DNA of 64,000 nucleotides. It comes from JANPCX01 sp050916095. GTDB lineage: Bacteria; Pseudomonadota; Gammaproteobacteria; Burkholderiales; Burkholderiaceae_C. The translations under genes were made by a program, and so were the position numbers. The notes below the pieces were generated by a model. That model did no database searches, was not told the DNA's origin, and was given only the letters and a program-made list of their open reading frames with translations. Shown here one piece after another: positions 34,479-43,700 of the stretch. The DNA lies in contig CP050901.1 of the NCBI GenBank assembly GCA_050916095.1, forward strand, positions 1,674,001 through 1,738,000, in the 5' to 3' direction. Every line of letters starts with the position of its first letter. The first letter of the stretch is position 1.

Positions 34479-35054
34479 TCAGCCTTGGAGCACCCGATCC
34501 CATTTAGCCAGCGATCCTCCTGCGCTGGGGCCGGCGGAATGCACTACGTATGGAGTTTGGTGCCACTTTGTTTCTTGCACTTTTCCATTCGGACTCGATG
34601 CTTCGTCATCGTTGAGTTGCCACACTGAAATTTCACAGGCTGCAGTAATCGTCCGAGGGAGATAAATTGCTTTTGAACTCTCAAAGCCAACTGGAAGTTG
34701 ATGCTTGTGCCAGGACATCTTGCCGAACTCAATGGCAAGGATCGTGAAAATCGGAAATGCGAAGACCGCGATAGCGATATGCAAAGGTCGAGGTCGTAAA
34801 AAAGTACCGAGATTTTGACGAAGTACATGTATCGGAAGAGCTATCGCCAATGCAATCAATCCGATTGAGACGAAAAGAATCCATATGCTCGCAACTTCAG
34901 ACTCATACCAAAGCACGAGGGCGGTTGTGATTCCCAAAGCAACATAGAGTAAAAATCCCTTCCAGGGAAGTAGGATGGCGGGAACCAGCATCGCACAGAG
35001 GATGGCGATGCCAAATAGCAAGAATATTCCGAATGGATTAATGCCGCCAACCAT
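34479..35054 (-). CDS. Hypothetical membrane protein
   Basis: I do not recognise this 191-residue protein. It begins with four closely spaced hydrophobic segments (FGIFLLFGIAILCAMLVPAILL, GFLLYVALGITTALVLW, IWILFVSIGLIALAIALPI, IAIAVFAFPIFTILAI), followed by a soluble tail of about 75 residues containing ITAACEISVWQLNDDE. The region is clearly lower in GC than its neighbours and lies between operons facing the other way, which suggests recent acquisition. No good ribosome site is seen at the ATG, so the start is uncertain. Confidence 0.55.
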   Translation of the reverse strand: MVGGINPFGIFLLFGIAILCAMLVPAILLPWKGFLLYVALGITTALVLWYESEVASIWILFVSIGLIALAIALPIHVLRQNLGTFLRPRPLHIAIAVFAFPIFTILAIEFGKMSWHKHQLPVGFESSKAIYLPRTITAACEISVWQLNDDEASSPNGKVQETKWHQTPYVVHSAGPSAGGSLAKWDRVLQG

Positions 35055-35304
35055 ATGCTGCCGAAGCCAATTGGAAATCTATCAATACAGCCGCGAGAGT
35101 GGGCCAAAATTTAAATGGAATCGTACTCTTCTGAGGCAAGTTTTCAGTGTAGTTTCTGGGCGAAATAGGCCCTCGATAGAAACTACAGTTGCAATAATTC
35201 ACATGAAGTTGACTCTACCAGCTTCTATTCGATAGCCCCTGCTTGGGAGCGGATACGCTGCCCATTGAGCTGTTAACCAATTCGAGCCTGCGACAATCCA
35301 CGGC

Positions 35305-36765
35305 ATGAGTTATTTGCCCTGGATCGCTGTTTTTCTAGCCGCCTTGAATTTGCTGCTCTTGTTGTGGTGGGCGCTGCGTGTTTCGCGTGGTCCTGACCCC
35401 CATCGATCCCAACAACAAGCCGAACGCCTGGAGCGTGAGCTGCGCGATGAGGTCGGTCGCAGTGCGCGGGACACGCGGCAGGAAATTGCCAACGCCCTGG
35501 GCGTGTTTCAGCAAACCCTGCTCACCCAGCAAGGTGATGTGGCGCGCACCCAGAACGAGCAGATCGACAGCTTTCGCGTTCAGCTCGCCTCGCTGCAAAC
35601 TGCGGTCAGCCAGGCCCTGCAATCGGCGGTGAGTTCGCAGGCCAACCAAGCGCAGAGCTCACGCGACGCGCAGGACAGTGCCTTCAAACGGTTTGCCGAT
35701 ACCTTGAATGAACAGCTGCGGCTGTTGTCTGAAGCCAATGAGCGCCGCTTGAGTGATGTGCGCGGCGCGGTGGAGCAGCGCCTGACCGCATTGCAGCAAG
35801 GCAACGAAGCCAAGCTGGAACAAATGCGCTTGACGGTGGATGAAAAACTGCACGCGACCTTGGAGCAACGTTTGGGCGAGAGCTTCAAACAAGTGGCGGA
35901 CCGCCTGGAACAAGTGCACAAAGGTTTGGGCGAGATGCAGTTGCTCGCCAAGGACGTGGGCTCGCTCAACCGGGTGCTCAGCAATGTGAAAACACGCGGC
36001 ATTTTTGGCGAAGTGCAACTCGCCGGTTTGTTGGAACAGGTGTTCACGCCCGAGCAGTACGCATCCAACGTGGAAACGGTGCCGGGCTCCGGTGCACGGG
36101 TGGAGTTTGCGGTGAAGTTGCCGGGCCGACGCGACGATGGTCTGCCGATGTGGTTGCCAATAGACGCGAAGTTTCCACGTGAAGACCACGAACGATTGCT
36201 GGATGCGCAAGACCGGGCTGATGTCCCAGCGGCTGAAGCGGCGGCCAAGGCTATCGAAGCCCGTTTGCGTTTGGAAGCGCGGACCATCAAAGAAAAATAC
36301 ATTGCGGCCCCCCACACCACAGACTTTGCGATTTTGTTTTTGCCCACGGAAGGCCTTTACGCAGAGGCACTGCGTCGCCCGGGCTTGATGGAGTCGCTGC
36401 AACGCGAATACAAGGTCATGCTGGCCGGGCCCACCACCTTGCTCGCCACGCTGAACAGCTTGCAAATGGGTTTTCGCACCCTGGCGCTGGAGCAGCGTTC
36501 GGCCGAGGTGTGGGAGGTGCTGGGTGCGGTGAAAACCGAGTTCGCCAAGTTTGGTGATGTGCTGGCCAAAACCAAGAAAAAACTGGATGAAGCCAGCAAC
36601 ACCATCGACCAAGCGCAAACCCGTGCCAATGTGATGAACCGCAAACTCAAATCGGTGGAGGGGTTGCCTCAACTGCGTGCGCAAGCCTTGTTGCCTTTGA
36701 CGGACCCGGACGACGTGGATGATCCCGAGGCGGACACCTCGAAATCGGAGTCAAACGCCGGGTGA
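35305..36765 (+). CDS. rmuC: DNA recombination protein RmuC
   Basis: This 486-residue protein has an N-terminal membrane helix (WIAVFLAALNLLLLLWWAL), a coiled coil (about residues 35-215) and the RmuC nuclease-like domain: RGIFGEVQLAGLLEQVFTP, PIDAKFPREDHERLL, FLPTEGLYAEALRRPGL and GPTTLLATLNSLQMGFRTLALEQR. RmuC restrains inversions at short inverted repeats and interacts with lagging-strand processes. This is notable in a genome region rich in palindromic repeats. The stop overlaps the GTG of the following MFS gene. Confidence 0.95.
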   Translation: MSYLPWIAVFLAALNLLLLLWWALRVSRGPDPHRSQQQAERLERELRDEVGRSARDTRQEIANALGVFQQTLLTQQGDVARTQNEQIDSFRVQLASLQTAVSQALQSAVSSQANQAQSSRDAQDSAFKRFADTLNEQLRLLSEANERRLSDVRGAVEQRLTALQQGNEAKLEQMRLTVDEKLHATLEQRLGESFKQVADRLEQVHKGLGEMQLLAKDVGSLNRVLSNVKTRGIFGEVQLAGLLEQVFTPEQYASNVETVPGSGARVEFAVKLPGRRDDGLPMWLPIDAKFPREDHERLLDAQDRADVPAAEAAAKAIEARLRLEARTIKEKYIAAPHTTDFAILFLPTEGLYAEALRRPGLMESLQREYKVMLAGPTTLLATLNSLQMGFRTLALEQRSAEVWEVLGAVKTEFAKFGDVLAKTKKKLDEASNTIDQAQTRANVMNRKLKSVEGLPQLRAQALLPLTDPDDVDDPEADTSKSESNAG

Positions 36766-37934
36766 ACGCAGGATTCACGCGGCCCCTGCTAGGCCTGATC
36801 CTGAGCCAAATCAGCATTCACGCTTGCATGGCGGGTGTGCGTGTCGCAGCGCCGCTTTACGCTTTGCGCAGTGGTCATGATGCCTGGGCGGTGGGTGTGC
36901 TGATGGCATTGTTTGCCTTAGGCCCGATGTTTTTTGCACTGCGTGCCGGTCGTTATGCCGACCGGGTGGGTTACCACCGCCCCATGTGGTGGGCTTGCGG
37001 TTTGGCGGTGGTTGGCGGTTTGCTGGCTGCCGTGGGGCAGTCCTATGCCCTGCTGTGTATCGCCGCGCTGCTGACGGGCACGGGTGCCAACATGGGCATC
37101 ATTACCAGCCAACGCTGTGCTGGTTTGATGGCACACGACGCAACACAGCGCATGCAGGTTTTCAGTTGGTTGGGTTTGGCACCGGCCTTGTCGAACGTGG
37201 TGGGACCGGTGTTGGCTGGGCTGCTGATTGACGCGGCAGGTTTTGGTGCCGCGTTTGCAGTTTTGGCTGCCTTGCCGGTGGCGAGTTTGCTGGCCGCGCG
37301 TTGGGTGCCCGAGCAGGTGGGCAGCTCCCCACTGTCGTCCCATGGTGACGACAAGCCTCGAACGGCCTGGGACCTGTTGCGCTCGATGCCGCTGCTGCGT
37401 TTGTTGATGCTGAACTGGATGTTGTCCGCCAGTTGGGACATGCACGCTTTTGCATTGCCGCTGCTGGGGCACGATCGGGGCTTGAGTGCATCTGCCATTG
37501 GATTGATTCTGGGCCTCTTTGCTGGCGCGGTGACGGCCGTGCGTTTGGTGATTCCCTTGCTCGCCCATCGCCTGGGGCCGCCTCAGGTGTTGTCCGGTGC
37601 CATGCTGCTGACGGCTGCGGTGTTCGCGGCTTATCCCTTTGCCAGCAGTGCCGCTTTGATGGCGTTGTACGCCTTGATATTGGGTTTGGCGCTGGGCGCG
37701 GTGCAGCCCATGGTGATGTCCACGCTGCACCACATCACACCAACCGGCCGCCACGGCGAGGTGATTGCCCTGCGGTCGATGGTGGTGAACTTGTCCAGCA
37801 CTGTCATGCCGTTGCTCTTTGGGTTGGTGGGATCAACCGTTGGCGCTGACCCGCTGTTTTGGGTCATGGGTGCGGTGGTGGCTGCAGGCAGCGTCAGCGC
37901 CAAAAGCATGGGCCGCTGGGCGCAGCCCCTTTGA
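36762..37934 (+). CDS. MFS transporter
   Basis: This 390-residue major facilitator protein has about 12 transmembrane segments. The loop 2-3 signature is seen as RAGRYADRVGYHRPMWW after segment 2, and a matching central loop separates the halves (about residues 185-205). It starts with GTG overlapping the rmuC stop (GTGA). Similarity suggests a drug/metabolite efflux-type carrier, but the substrate is not apparent. It converges with the next gene with only a 6-base gap and no obvious terminator. Confidence 0.85.
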   Translation: MNAGFTRPLLGLILSQISIHACMAGVRVAAPLYALRSGHDAWAVGVLMALFALGPMFFALRAGRYADRVGYHRPMWWACGLAVVGGLLAAVGQSYALLCIAALLTGTGANMGIITSQRCAGLMAHDATQRMQVFSWLGLAPALSNVVGPVLAGLLIDAAGFGAAFAVLAALPVASLLAARWVPEQVGSSPLSSHGDDKPRTAWDLLRSMPLLRLLMLNWMLSASWDMHAFALPLLGHDRGLSASAIGLILGLFAGAVTAVRLVIPLLAHRLGPPQVLSGAMLLTAAVFAAYPFASSAALMALYALILGLALGAVQPMVMSTLHHITPTGRHGEVIALRSMVVNLSSTVMPLLFGLVGSTVGADPLFWVMGAVVAAGSVSAKSMGRWAQPL

Positions 37935-37940
37935 CTGTGA

Positions 37941-38597
37941 TCAGAACTTGATGCCCGTGGGACTTGCTGGTGCGGTGGGCGTTGTTGGGGCGGTAGTTGG
38001 CGCTGGCGTTGCCACTGGGCGAGCTGCAGGTGCTTGGGTGACCGTGCGCGGTGGAACCAGCGGCGTCGCCTCGGCATGTTTGTAGCCTGATGGCAGGGCA
38101 GATGTTGGTGGGTAGCCTGCTGCGTCCAGGTACTGGGCCCATTCGCTGCCAGAGAAACCGCGCAAGACCTGTGAGCCAATGGTCAAGGCGGGCACATCGT
38201 TGGCGCCTGCAATGCGTTTGTAGGCTTCAGAGTCTTCAGGGGTCGTCACCGAGCGTTCAGCATAGGGAATGCCGCGTTGCTTCAGAAAACTGCGACCCTT
38301 GTTGCAGGGGTCACAGTCTGCGGTCGTGATGTACAGAACGACGGGAAACTTGGTTGCCACCTGGCGCAGGGACGCAGGCAATGATGTGGCGGGGTTGTCT
38401 ACTGCTGCGGTGGCGCCGTTTGGCTTCACCGTAGAAATTTTGTCGTTGCTGGCAATGGGGGGCCTGTCGGTGTAACTGACCTTACCGTCCGGCCCGACCA
38501 CTTTGTAAAGGGCATGCGCCGGGCTGGCTAAGAGCATCAGGCCCATACACAGGCCAGTGAGTTGGAATGCGCGGTGAGCGGAAATAAGTTCGAGCAT
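37941..38597 (-). CDS. Secreted glutaredoxin-like protein with DUF4124
   Basis: This 218-residue exported protein has a signal peptide (FQLTGLCMGLMLLASPAHA-LYK), a DUF4124 segment (KVVGPDGKVSYTDRPP) and a glutaredoxin-type domain with active site TADCDPCNKGRSFLKQRGIPY (CDPC) and a cis-Pro region DVPALTIG. A Pro/Thr/Ala-rich tail ends the protein. It probably acts on thiols in the periplasm. ATG at 38597 is chosen because an AGAAAG lies about nine bases upstream; ATG at 38606 is an alternative. Confidence 0.85.
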   Translation of the reverse strand: MLELISAHRAFQLTGLCMGLMLLASPAHALYKVVGPDGKVSYTDRPPIASNDKISTVKPNGATAAVDNPATSLPASLRQVATKFPVVLYITTADCDPCNKGRSFLKQRGIPYAERSVTTPEDSEAYKRIAGANDVPALTIGSQVLRGFSGSEWAQYLDAAGYPPTSALPSGYKHAEATPLVPPRTVTQAPAARPVATPAPTTAPTTPTAPASPTGIKF

Positions 38598-38710
38598 CGG
38601 GTGCATCTTTCTGGGTGTAGAGGCGTCGTCGATCGTGGGCAACAAACACTTGCCGCGTGGGGGCGATTTTGCGCCAACTCAACGCCGCCCGCTACAGGGT
38701 CCGATGCGGT

Positions 38711-40846
38711 TCAGGTGGTTGAATGTTCCAGGCCATCTTTCATGCCCTGGTGGCGCAACAAAGCGTCAATGCTGGGTTCGCGGCCGCGAAAGGCTTTGAA
38801 ACTTTCCATGGCGGGGCGGCTGCCGCCGACTTCCAGCACGGTTTGCATGTAGCGGCGTCCGGTGTTGACACTCAGGATGCCGTCTTGCGGTGCCGACTCT
38901 TCGAATGCACTCCACGCATCAGCGCTGAGCACTTCGGCCCACTTGTAACTGTAGTAACCGGCTGAATAGCCACCAGAAAAAATGTGCGAGAAGGTGTGCT
39001 GGAAGCGGTTGAACTCAGGCGGAGGCAGTACGCCAACCTCGTCGCGCACTTCGGCCAGCACGGCGTTGATGCGTTTTTCGCTGCCGGGCTCGGCATGCAG
39101 GCGCATGTCGAAGAGGGAGAACTCGACCTGTCGCAAGGTTTGCAATCCACTTTGAAAGTTCTTGGCCGCCAGCATTTTGTCGAACAGCGTGCGCGGTAGC
39201 GCCTCGCCACTGTCTACATGGCTGGTGAGGCGTTTGACCACGTCCCACTCCCAGCAAAAGTTTTCCATGAACTGGCTGGGCAACTCCACCGCATCCCACT
39301 CCACACCGCTGATGCCGGACACACCCACATCGTTGATTTGCGTGAGCATGTGATGCAGGCCGTGGCCAAACTCATGGAACAAGGTGGTGACATCGTCGTG
39401 GGTGAGTAGCGCTGGGCGCAATTGGCCGTTGACTTCCACAGGCGGCGCGAAGTTGCACACCAGGTGAGCCACGGGGGTTTGCAGCAAGCCTTCAGGGCGT
39501 GCCCAACGCTCGCGCACCCCGTCCATCCATGCGCCAGGCCGCTTGCCTGCGCGTGCGTAAAGATCCAAATAGAACTGGCCTACCAAGGTTGCGGGCTGGT
39601 CCTGCCCCGCTGCTCGGGGGCGTTCAATGCGGAAGAAACGAACGCTGTCGTGCCAAACGGGCGCGACATCGGGTTTGATCGACACGCCGAACAATGTTTC
39701 GATGATGCGGAACAGCCCTTCAAGCACCTTGGGTTCGGTGAAGTACTGCTTCACCTCTTGTTCACTGAAGGCGTAACGAGCTTCTTTGAGTTTTTCGCTG
39801 GCGTAGCTGATGTCCCAGGCTTGCAGGTCGGGCAGCTTGAGTTCCTCTTTGGCGAAAAGGCGTAACTCGGCCAAGTCTTTTTCCGCATAGGGGCGGGCTC
39901 TGCTGGCCAGGTCGCGCAGAAACTGCATCACTTGTTCCGGGCTGTCGGCCATTTTGGTGGCCAGCGATACCTCGGCATAGTTGGCGTAGCCGAGCAAACG
40001 TGCTTCTTCCTGGCGCTGTGTCAGGAGTTGCTGCATCACCTCGCTGTTGTCGAGTTCCGGTGCGCCTAATTCGCTGGCTCGGGTGACGTTGGCGCGGTAG
40101 ATCTGTTCGCGCAAGCTGCGGTCGTGTGCATATTGCAGCACCGGGAAGTAGCTGGGAAAGTGCAGGGTGATTTTGTAGCCGTCTTTGCCGTCGGCTTGGG
40201 CCAATGCAGCCGCGGCTTGTTGTACGTCTGCTGGAACGCCCTGCATTTGTTCAGCGGTGGCATAAAGGCTGAATTGGTCGGTGGCGTCGAGGACATGCTC
40301 GGAGAATTTTTGGCCCAACTGCGCTTGGGTTTCTTGCAGCTGCGCAAACTTCAGTTTGTCTTCGCCTTGGAGTTCAGCGCCTGAAAGAACGAAGTCGCGC
40401 AGCGCGTTGGACAAAGCTCGTTTGCGCGGGATGGTCAAGGTCGCTGCGTTGGGGTTTTGGGCGACCGCTTTGTACTTCGCATACAAACGTTCATCTGCCC
40501 CGAGCCGGGTGTAGAACTCTGTGACGCGTGCGAGGTTGTCTGTGTAGGCACTTCTCAATTCTGGGCTGTCAGCCACCGCGTTGAGGTGGGTGACCATGCC
40601 CCAGGCGTGTCCCAGTCGGACAGTGGCCACATCAAGCACCGCGGACAGCGCGTCGTAATCGGCAGCAAAACCGGGTGCGGTGACCGTCTCCAATGCGGCT
40701 GCGGCTTGCGCGAGCAATACATCCAAGGCGGGCCCCACGTGTTCCGGTTTAACCCGAGCGAATGCTGGCAATTGATTGGCATCGCCCGTGCTGAGCAAGG
40801 GGTTGTTGATGGAATCGGATTCGGTGGTGACAGCAGAAGTAGGCAT
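38711..40846 (-). CDS. prlC: Oligopeptidase A (M3 metallopeptidase)
   Basis: This 711-residue M3-family zinc peptidase has the zinc motif HEFGH (TTLFHEFGHGLHHML) near residue 490 with the downstream Glu in GISGVEWDAVELPSQFMENF. Length and ending (FKAFRGREPSIDALLRHQGM) match OpdA/PrlC, a cytoplasmic enzyme that degrades peptides including cleaved signal peptides. Its ATG overlaps the folD stop by one base (TGATG), so the two are coupled. No damage is visible. Confidence 0.95.
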   Translation of the reverse strand: MPTSAVTTESDSINNPLLSTGDANQLPAFARVKPEHVGPALDVLLAQAAAALETVTAPGFAADYDALSAVLDVATVRLGHAWGMVTHLNAVADSPELRSAYTDNLARVTEFYTRLGADERLYAKYKAVAQNPNAATLTIPRKRALSNALRDFVLSGAELQGEDKLKFAQLQETQAQLGQKFSEHVLDATDQFSLYATAEQMQGVPADVQQAAAALAQADGKDGYKITLHFPSYFPVLQYAHDRSLREQIYRANVTRASELGAPELDNSEVMQQLLTQRQEEARLLGYANYAEVSLATKMADSPEQVMQFLRDLASRARPYAEKDLAELRLFAKEELKLPDLQAWDISYASEKLKEARYAFSEQEVKQYFTEPKVLEGLFRIIETLFGVSIKPDVAPVWHDSVRFFRIERPRAAGQDQPATLVGQFYLDLYARAGKRPGAWMDGVRERWARPEGLLQTPVAHLVCNFAPPVEVNGQLRPALLTHDDVTTLFHEFGHGLHHMLTQINDVGVSGISGVEWDAVELPSQFMENFCWEWDVVKRLTSHVDSGEALPRTLFDKMLAAKNFQSGLQTLRQVEFSLFDMRLHAEPGSEKRINAVLAEVRDEVGVLPPPEFNRFQHTFSHIFSGGYSAGYYSYKWAEVLSADAWSAFEESAPQDGILSVNTGRRYMQTVLEVGGSRPAMESFKAFRGREPSIDALLRHQGMKDGLEHSTT

Positions 40847-41697
40847 CAGCTCAGGCCGCGCTCGGCAGCTTCAATGGTGTTGACGAGCAACATCGTAATC
40901 GTCATTGGGCCCACACCACCGGGAACAGGGGTAATCGCTGAAGCGATTTGGCTGACGTTTTCAAAGTCCACGTCGCCACAGAGTTTGCCGTCTGCCTTGC
41001 GGTTGATGCCCACGTCAATCACCACAGCGCCAGGTTTGACCATGTCAGCGGTCAGGGTGTTTGGGCGTCCGACCGCCGCGACCACCACATCGGCTTGTCG
41101 GGTATGAAAACCGATATCGGCGGTGGCGCTGTGACAAACGGTGACCGTGGCGTTGGCCTGCAGCAGCAACAAAGCCATCGGTTTACCCACGGTGTTGCTG
41201 CGGCCGATGACCACCGCATGTTTGCCGCGCAGTTCGATGCCTGTGCTTTCAATCAGTTTCATGCAGCCATAGGGGGTGCAGGGTCGAAAGCCCGGCAAAC
41301 CGGTCATGAGTTCTCCTGCGCTGAGGGTGGAGTAACCATCGACGTCTTTGTGGGTGGCGATGGTTTCGATCACCTTGTGGGGATTGATGTGTTTGGGCAA
41401 AGGCATTTGCACCAAGATGCCGTGAATGCGTGGGTCAGCGTTCAGGGCTTGAATGCGCTCCAGCAGGGCCGCTTCGCTGAGGTCAGCGTCGTATTTGTCA
41501 AATACCGAGTACAGACCGTTGTCTTCGCAGGCTTTGATTTTGTTGCGCACATAGACCTGGCTTGCGGGGTCTTCCCCGACCAGTATCACGGCCAAGCCGG
41601 GTTGGTGGCCTTTTGCAGTCAATGTGGCTGCTCGGTGGGCGATGTCAGTGCGAATCTGTTTGGACAGGGCGTTGCCGTCGATGAGTTGGGCGGTCAT
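40846..41697 (-). CDS. folD: Methylenetetrahydrofolate dehydrogenase/cyclohydrolase
   Basis: This 283-residue bifunctional enzyme interconverts 5,10-methylene-, methenyl- and 10-formyl-tetrahydrofolate. Signature segments are VGEDPASQVYVRNKIKACED, GILVQMPLPKHIN (with DVDGYS), PCTPYGCMKLIE, VIGRSNTVGKPMALLLL and the C-terminal TPVPGGVGPMTITMLL. The ATG at 41697 begins the family N-terminus (MTAQLIDGNALSKQIR). It follows the effector-like cassette after 80 bases on the same strand. Confidence 0.96.
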   Translation of the reverse strand: MTAQLIDGNALSKQIRTDIAHRAATLTAKGHQPGLAVILVGEDPASQVYVRNKIKACEDNGLYSVFDKYDADLSEAALLERIQALNADPRIHGILVQMPLPKHINPHKVIETIATHKDVDGYSTLSAGELMTGLPGFRPCTPYGCMKLIESTGIELRGKHAVVIGRSNTVGKPMALLLLQANATVTVCHSATADIGFHTRQADVVVAAVGRPNTLTADMVKPGAVVIDVGINRKADGKLCGDVDFENVSQIASAITPVPGGVGPMTITMLLVNTIEAAERGLS

Positions 41698-41777
41698 GCA
41701 GAATTCCTGAGGTTCAAAAGGACAAAGACTGTTTACCCCTCTGAGGGCAGCGAAAGTTAGTCTTGTCAAGGTCGATG

Positions 41778-42122
41778 TTAACGAGGGCGGCTGTTTTGAA
41801 TTTTCTCGATGGCTGGATTGGTCAAACAAAGACCACGATCTTCGTACCAGCCGGGTGCGTCTGGATGTAAAGACCGGGACTCATTGGTCGTGACGTCGAG
41901 ACCCGAAACACATACGTACTGGAAACCAGTTCGGTAAACCTGAACTTTTTTTAAGTCTGCTGTGGCAGTTAGATGCACCCAAGCATCATGCGAAAGGTAT
42001 ACGTCAACCAAACGCCCTTCGTACTTCATGTATCGAAAACCATTCCAAGCATAGACTGCCGCCGTGGCAATCAATAGCCCAACGGCTATGCGCAGTGCGA
42101 GACGTCGTAGGCCGGCTTGCAT
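41778..42122 (-). CDS. Small membrane-anchored protein, immunity candidate
   Basis: This 114-residue protein has one N-terminal transmembrane helix (LRIAVGLLIATAAVYAWNGF) and a soluble, probably periplasmic domain of about 85 residues with two Cys residues (YVCVSGLD, GLCLTNPA). I do not recognise a family. Its ATG overlaps the stop of the amidase-like gene upstream by one base. That order (effector then small periplasmic-facing protein) is typical of toxin-immunity pairs, so it may neutralise that neighbour. This is inferred from position only. Confidence 0.6.
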   Translation of the reverse strand: MQAGLRRLALRIAVGLLIATAAVYAWNGFRYMKYEGRLVDVYLSHDAWVHLTATADLKKVQVYRTGFQYVCVSGLDVTTNESRSLHPDAPGWYEDRGLCLTNPAIEKIQNSRPR

Positions 42123-42569
42123 TAATGCCCCGAGCCTTCCCAGCGTCTGAATGTTGGGGCTTGGCCTTTGCGAGAACCCCAATCGTTCACAACAACCACC
42201 GATGAAGTAGCCGATGCAGTTTTGCCGGGCGCCACAACAATGGCTGCATGCCCCGTGTAGGTGTCATGTCCTGGTGGCTCTATCGCGACAATGTCTCCTG
42301 GCAGCGCGGGTTCACCCGAGCCCAATACTCTCCAGCCCGCAATTGCCGTAGCCTTACTTGCCCATATAGATGCAGTGATAGGGCGTGCGCCCAGCGGGCC
42401 TCCATTCGTGTACGGCACTACCGCGCCCGCTGCATTGGTTACCTCAGCAAAAAACAAGTCGCACTTATTGGTGAACGGTAGTTGGTTTCCTGTTTGTTTC
42501 GAAAATCCCCAATCGGTCCGACTCTCCATCTTTATTGCGAACGTAGCGATACGAACCCGCACTGCTCAT
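42122..42569 (-). pseudogene. Amidase-like (NlpC/P60-type) gene, probably frameshifted
   Basis: The main frame encodes NKCDLFFAEVTNAAG (possible catalytic Cys), PGDIVAIEPPGHDTYTGHAAIVV (possible catalytic His) and VVVNDWGSRKGQAPTFRRW, a layout like C40/CHAP peptidoglycan amidases. A better start is ATG 42569, overlapping the upstream stop (ATGA), which reads SAGSYRYVRNKDGESDRLG in another frame. Removing one base from a G4 run near 42512 would join the two and give about 148 residues. Without repair, the gene would need the GTG at 42562 or an internal ATG. I infer a second cell-wall effector. Confidence 0.6.
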
Positions 42570-43081
42570 CCTCCGCCCAAGACTTTCTTGTCTTCCCTCT
42601 CCAGCTTCCAAAACGTGACTTGGCTGAATTTCGTGTCGCTGGCCCAAGGATCCCAGACCGTTTTGTCGCCTTTGCTCTTCGCACCGGGCCAGGAACCCAG
42701 TGAAGTGGACATGGCTGGAGCGTAGTTCCCGCGTGTGCGCAGATTTTCCTGTTTGCCATCTTTTGCATAGGCGTAACCACCTGCGGGTTTGTCCGGGCCG
42801 GGGTAGACCACGATGACATGTCCATGGCCGGTTTCCGTTTTTCCGCCAATGACAAGAGCACCCTCTCGTGCCAATCGCCCAATCTCAGACAGGGGTGCTG
42901 GTTTCCAGTGCTTTTGACCCTTGACATGCGCCATCAGTGCGTTGGCATCCATCCAAGGTTGATTCGGCAGGTACTGCTGAATGACTTGCCAAACTGCGTG
43001 ACTGCAAGAGTTGGGGTGCATGTCATAGGCTTGGTCGCAAGCTTGCTTGAGCTTGTTGAAGGCGTCTTGGTTCACGGACAT
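42566..43081 (-). CDS. Tae1/Tse1-like peptidoglycan amidase (putative T6SS effector)
   Basis: This 171-residue protein has no signal peptide. The pattern PNSCSHAVWQVIQQYL (Cys26), MDANALMAHVKG, GALVIGG and GHGHVIVVYPGP (His88) follows the same order and spacing as Tse1/Tae1, whose catalytic pair is Cys30-His91 and which cleaves the D-Glu-mDAP bond. A late segment, DKTVWDPWASDTKFSQVTFWKL, also matches in layout. Type VI effectors lack Sec signals, as here. No T6SS genes are in the window. Assignment is by motif comparison from memory. It overlaps the upstream exported protein by 10 bases. Confidence 0.7.
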   Translation of the reverse strand: MSVNQDAFNKLKQACDQAYDMHPNSCSHAVWQVIQQYLPNQPWMDANALMAHVKGQKHWKPAPLSEIGRLAREGALVIGGKTETGHGHVIVVYPGPDKPAGGYAYAKDGKQENLRTRGNYAPAMSTSLGSWPGAKSKGDKTVWDPWASDTKFSQVTFWKLEREDKKVLGGG

Positions 43082-43614
43082 GGGCTCTGTGTAGGTCGGT
43101 TAGGGTTGTTGATGGGCCTGTAGCGTTTGGATGGGGCATCCCATTTCAAACTTGGCAAGCTGTAGTTGCCCCCGATGGCAGGACTCAAAACGTCCAACCG
43201 AAGCAGGGTTGGCGTGCCTTGTTTCCAGCCACCAGCGCGAACGACCAACTGATTTGGGGGATCAGAAGGGAACAAATGCGGCAGTTGTGCCAAGCACTGG
43301 CCTGATGGATCGATGAGCATGGGCAAAGGGAATGATTCCCATGGCGCATCCTTGGGTAGTCCGGCGTAATAGTCGTCCACAAAAACGCTGAGCAGACTTA
43401 CCTTGGCGATCTGATTTTGTTGGCGGGTCAACGCACAAAGTCTTGTGGAGCCTCGGTACTTGCTCCAGGACTCCGGCAAAGCTGTAGATGCATCCACCGG
43501 TGTGCACGCGGATGCCTCCAGCGTGATCCATCCCTCAGCCTGTGCAGAGCAAGCAAAGAACGCACTTGCCGCAGTGCAGATCACCCAAAGAAGACATCTG
43601 CGGTGTAATGTCAT
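43072..43614 (-). CDS. Exported protein, candidate Tai1-like immunity protein
   Basis: This 180-residue protein has a clear Sec signal peptide (RRCLLWVICTAASAFFACSAQA-EGW) and a predicted beta-rich mature part with SVFVDDYYAGLPKD and LPSLKWDAPSKRYRPINN. I recognise no family. It is the first gene of the four-gene cassette and overlaps the Tae1-like gene. A periplasmic location is what an immunity protein against a cell-wall amidase needs (as with Tsi1), so this is the best candidate. The function is inferred from context, not from sequence similarity. Confidence 0.6.
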   Translation of the reverse strand: MTLHRRCLLWVICTAASAFFACSAQAEGWITLEASACTPVDASTALPESWSKYRGSTRLCALTRQQNQIAKVSLLSVFVDDYYAGLPKDAPWESFPLPMLIDPSGQCLAQLPHLFPSDPPNQLVVRAGGWKQGTPTLLRLDVLSPAIGGNYSLPSLKWDAPSKRYRPINNPNRPTQSPCP

Positions 43615-43700
43615 GACAGCGATTGTTCCGTGGGTGATGCAGTGGCCACGTGCTTCAAAACTGGCGCAACCTCGAAATCAGGCCGTCCGTGCGTTCTGCG

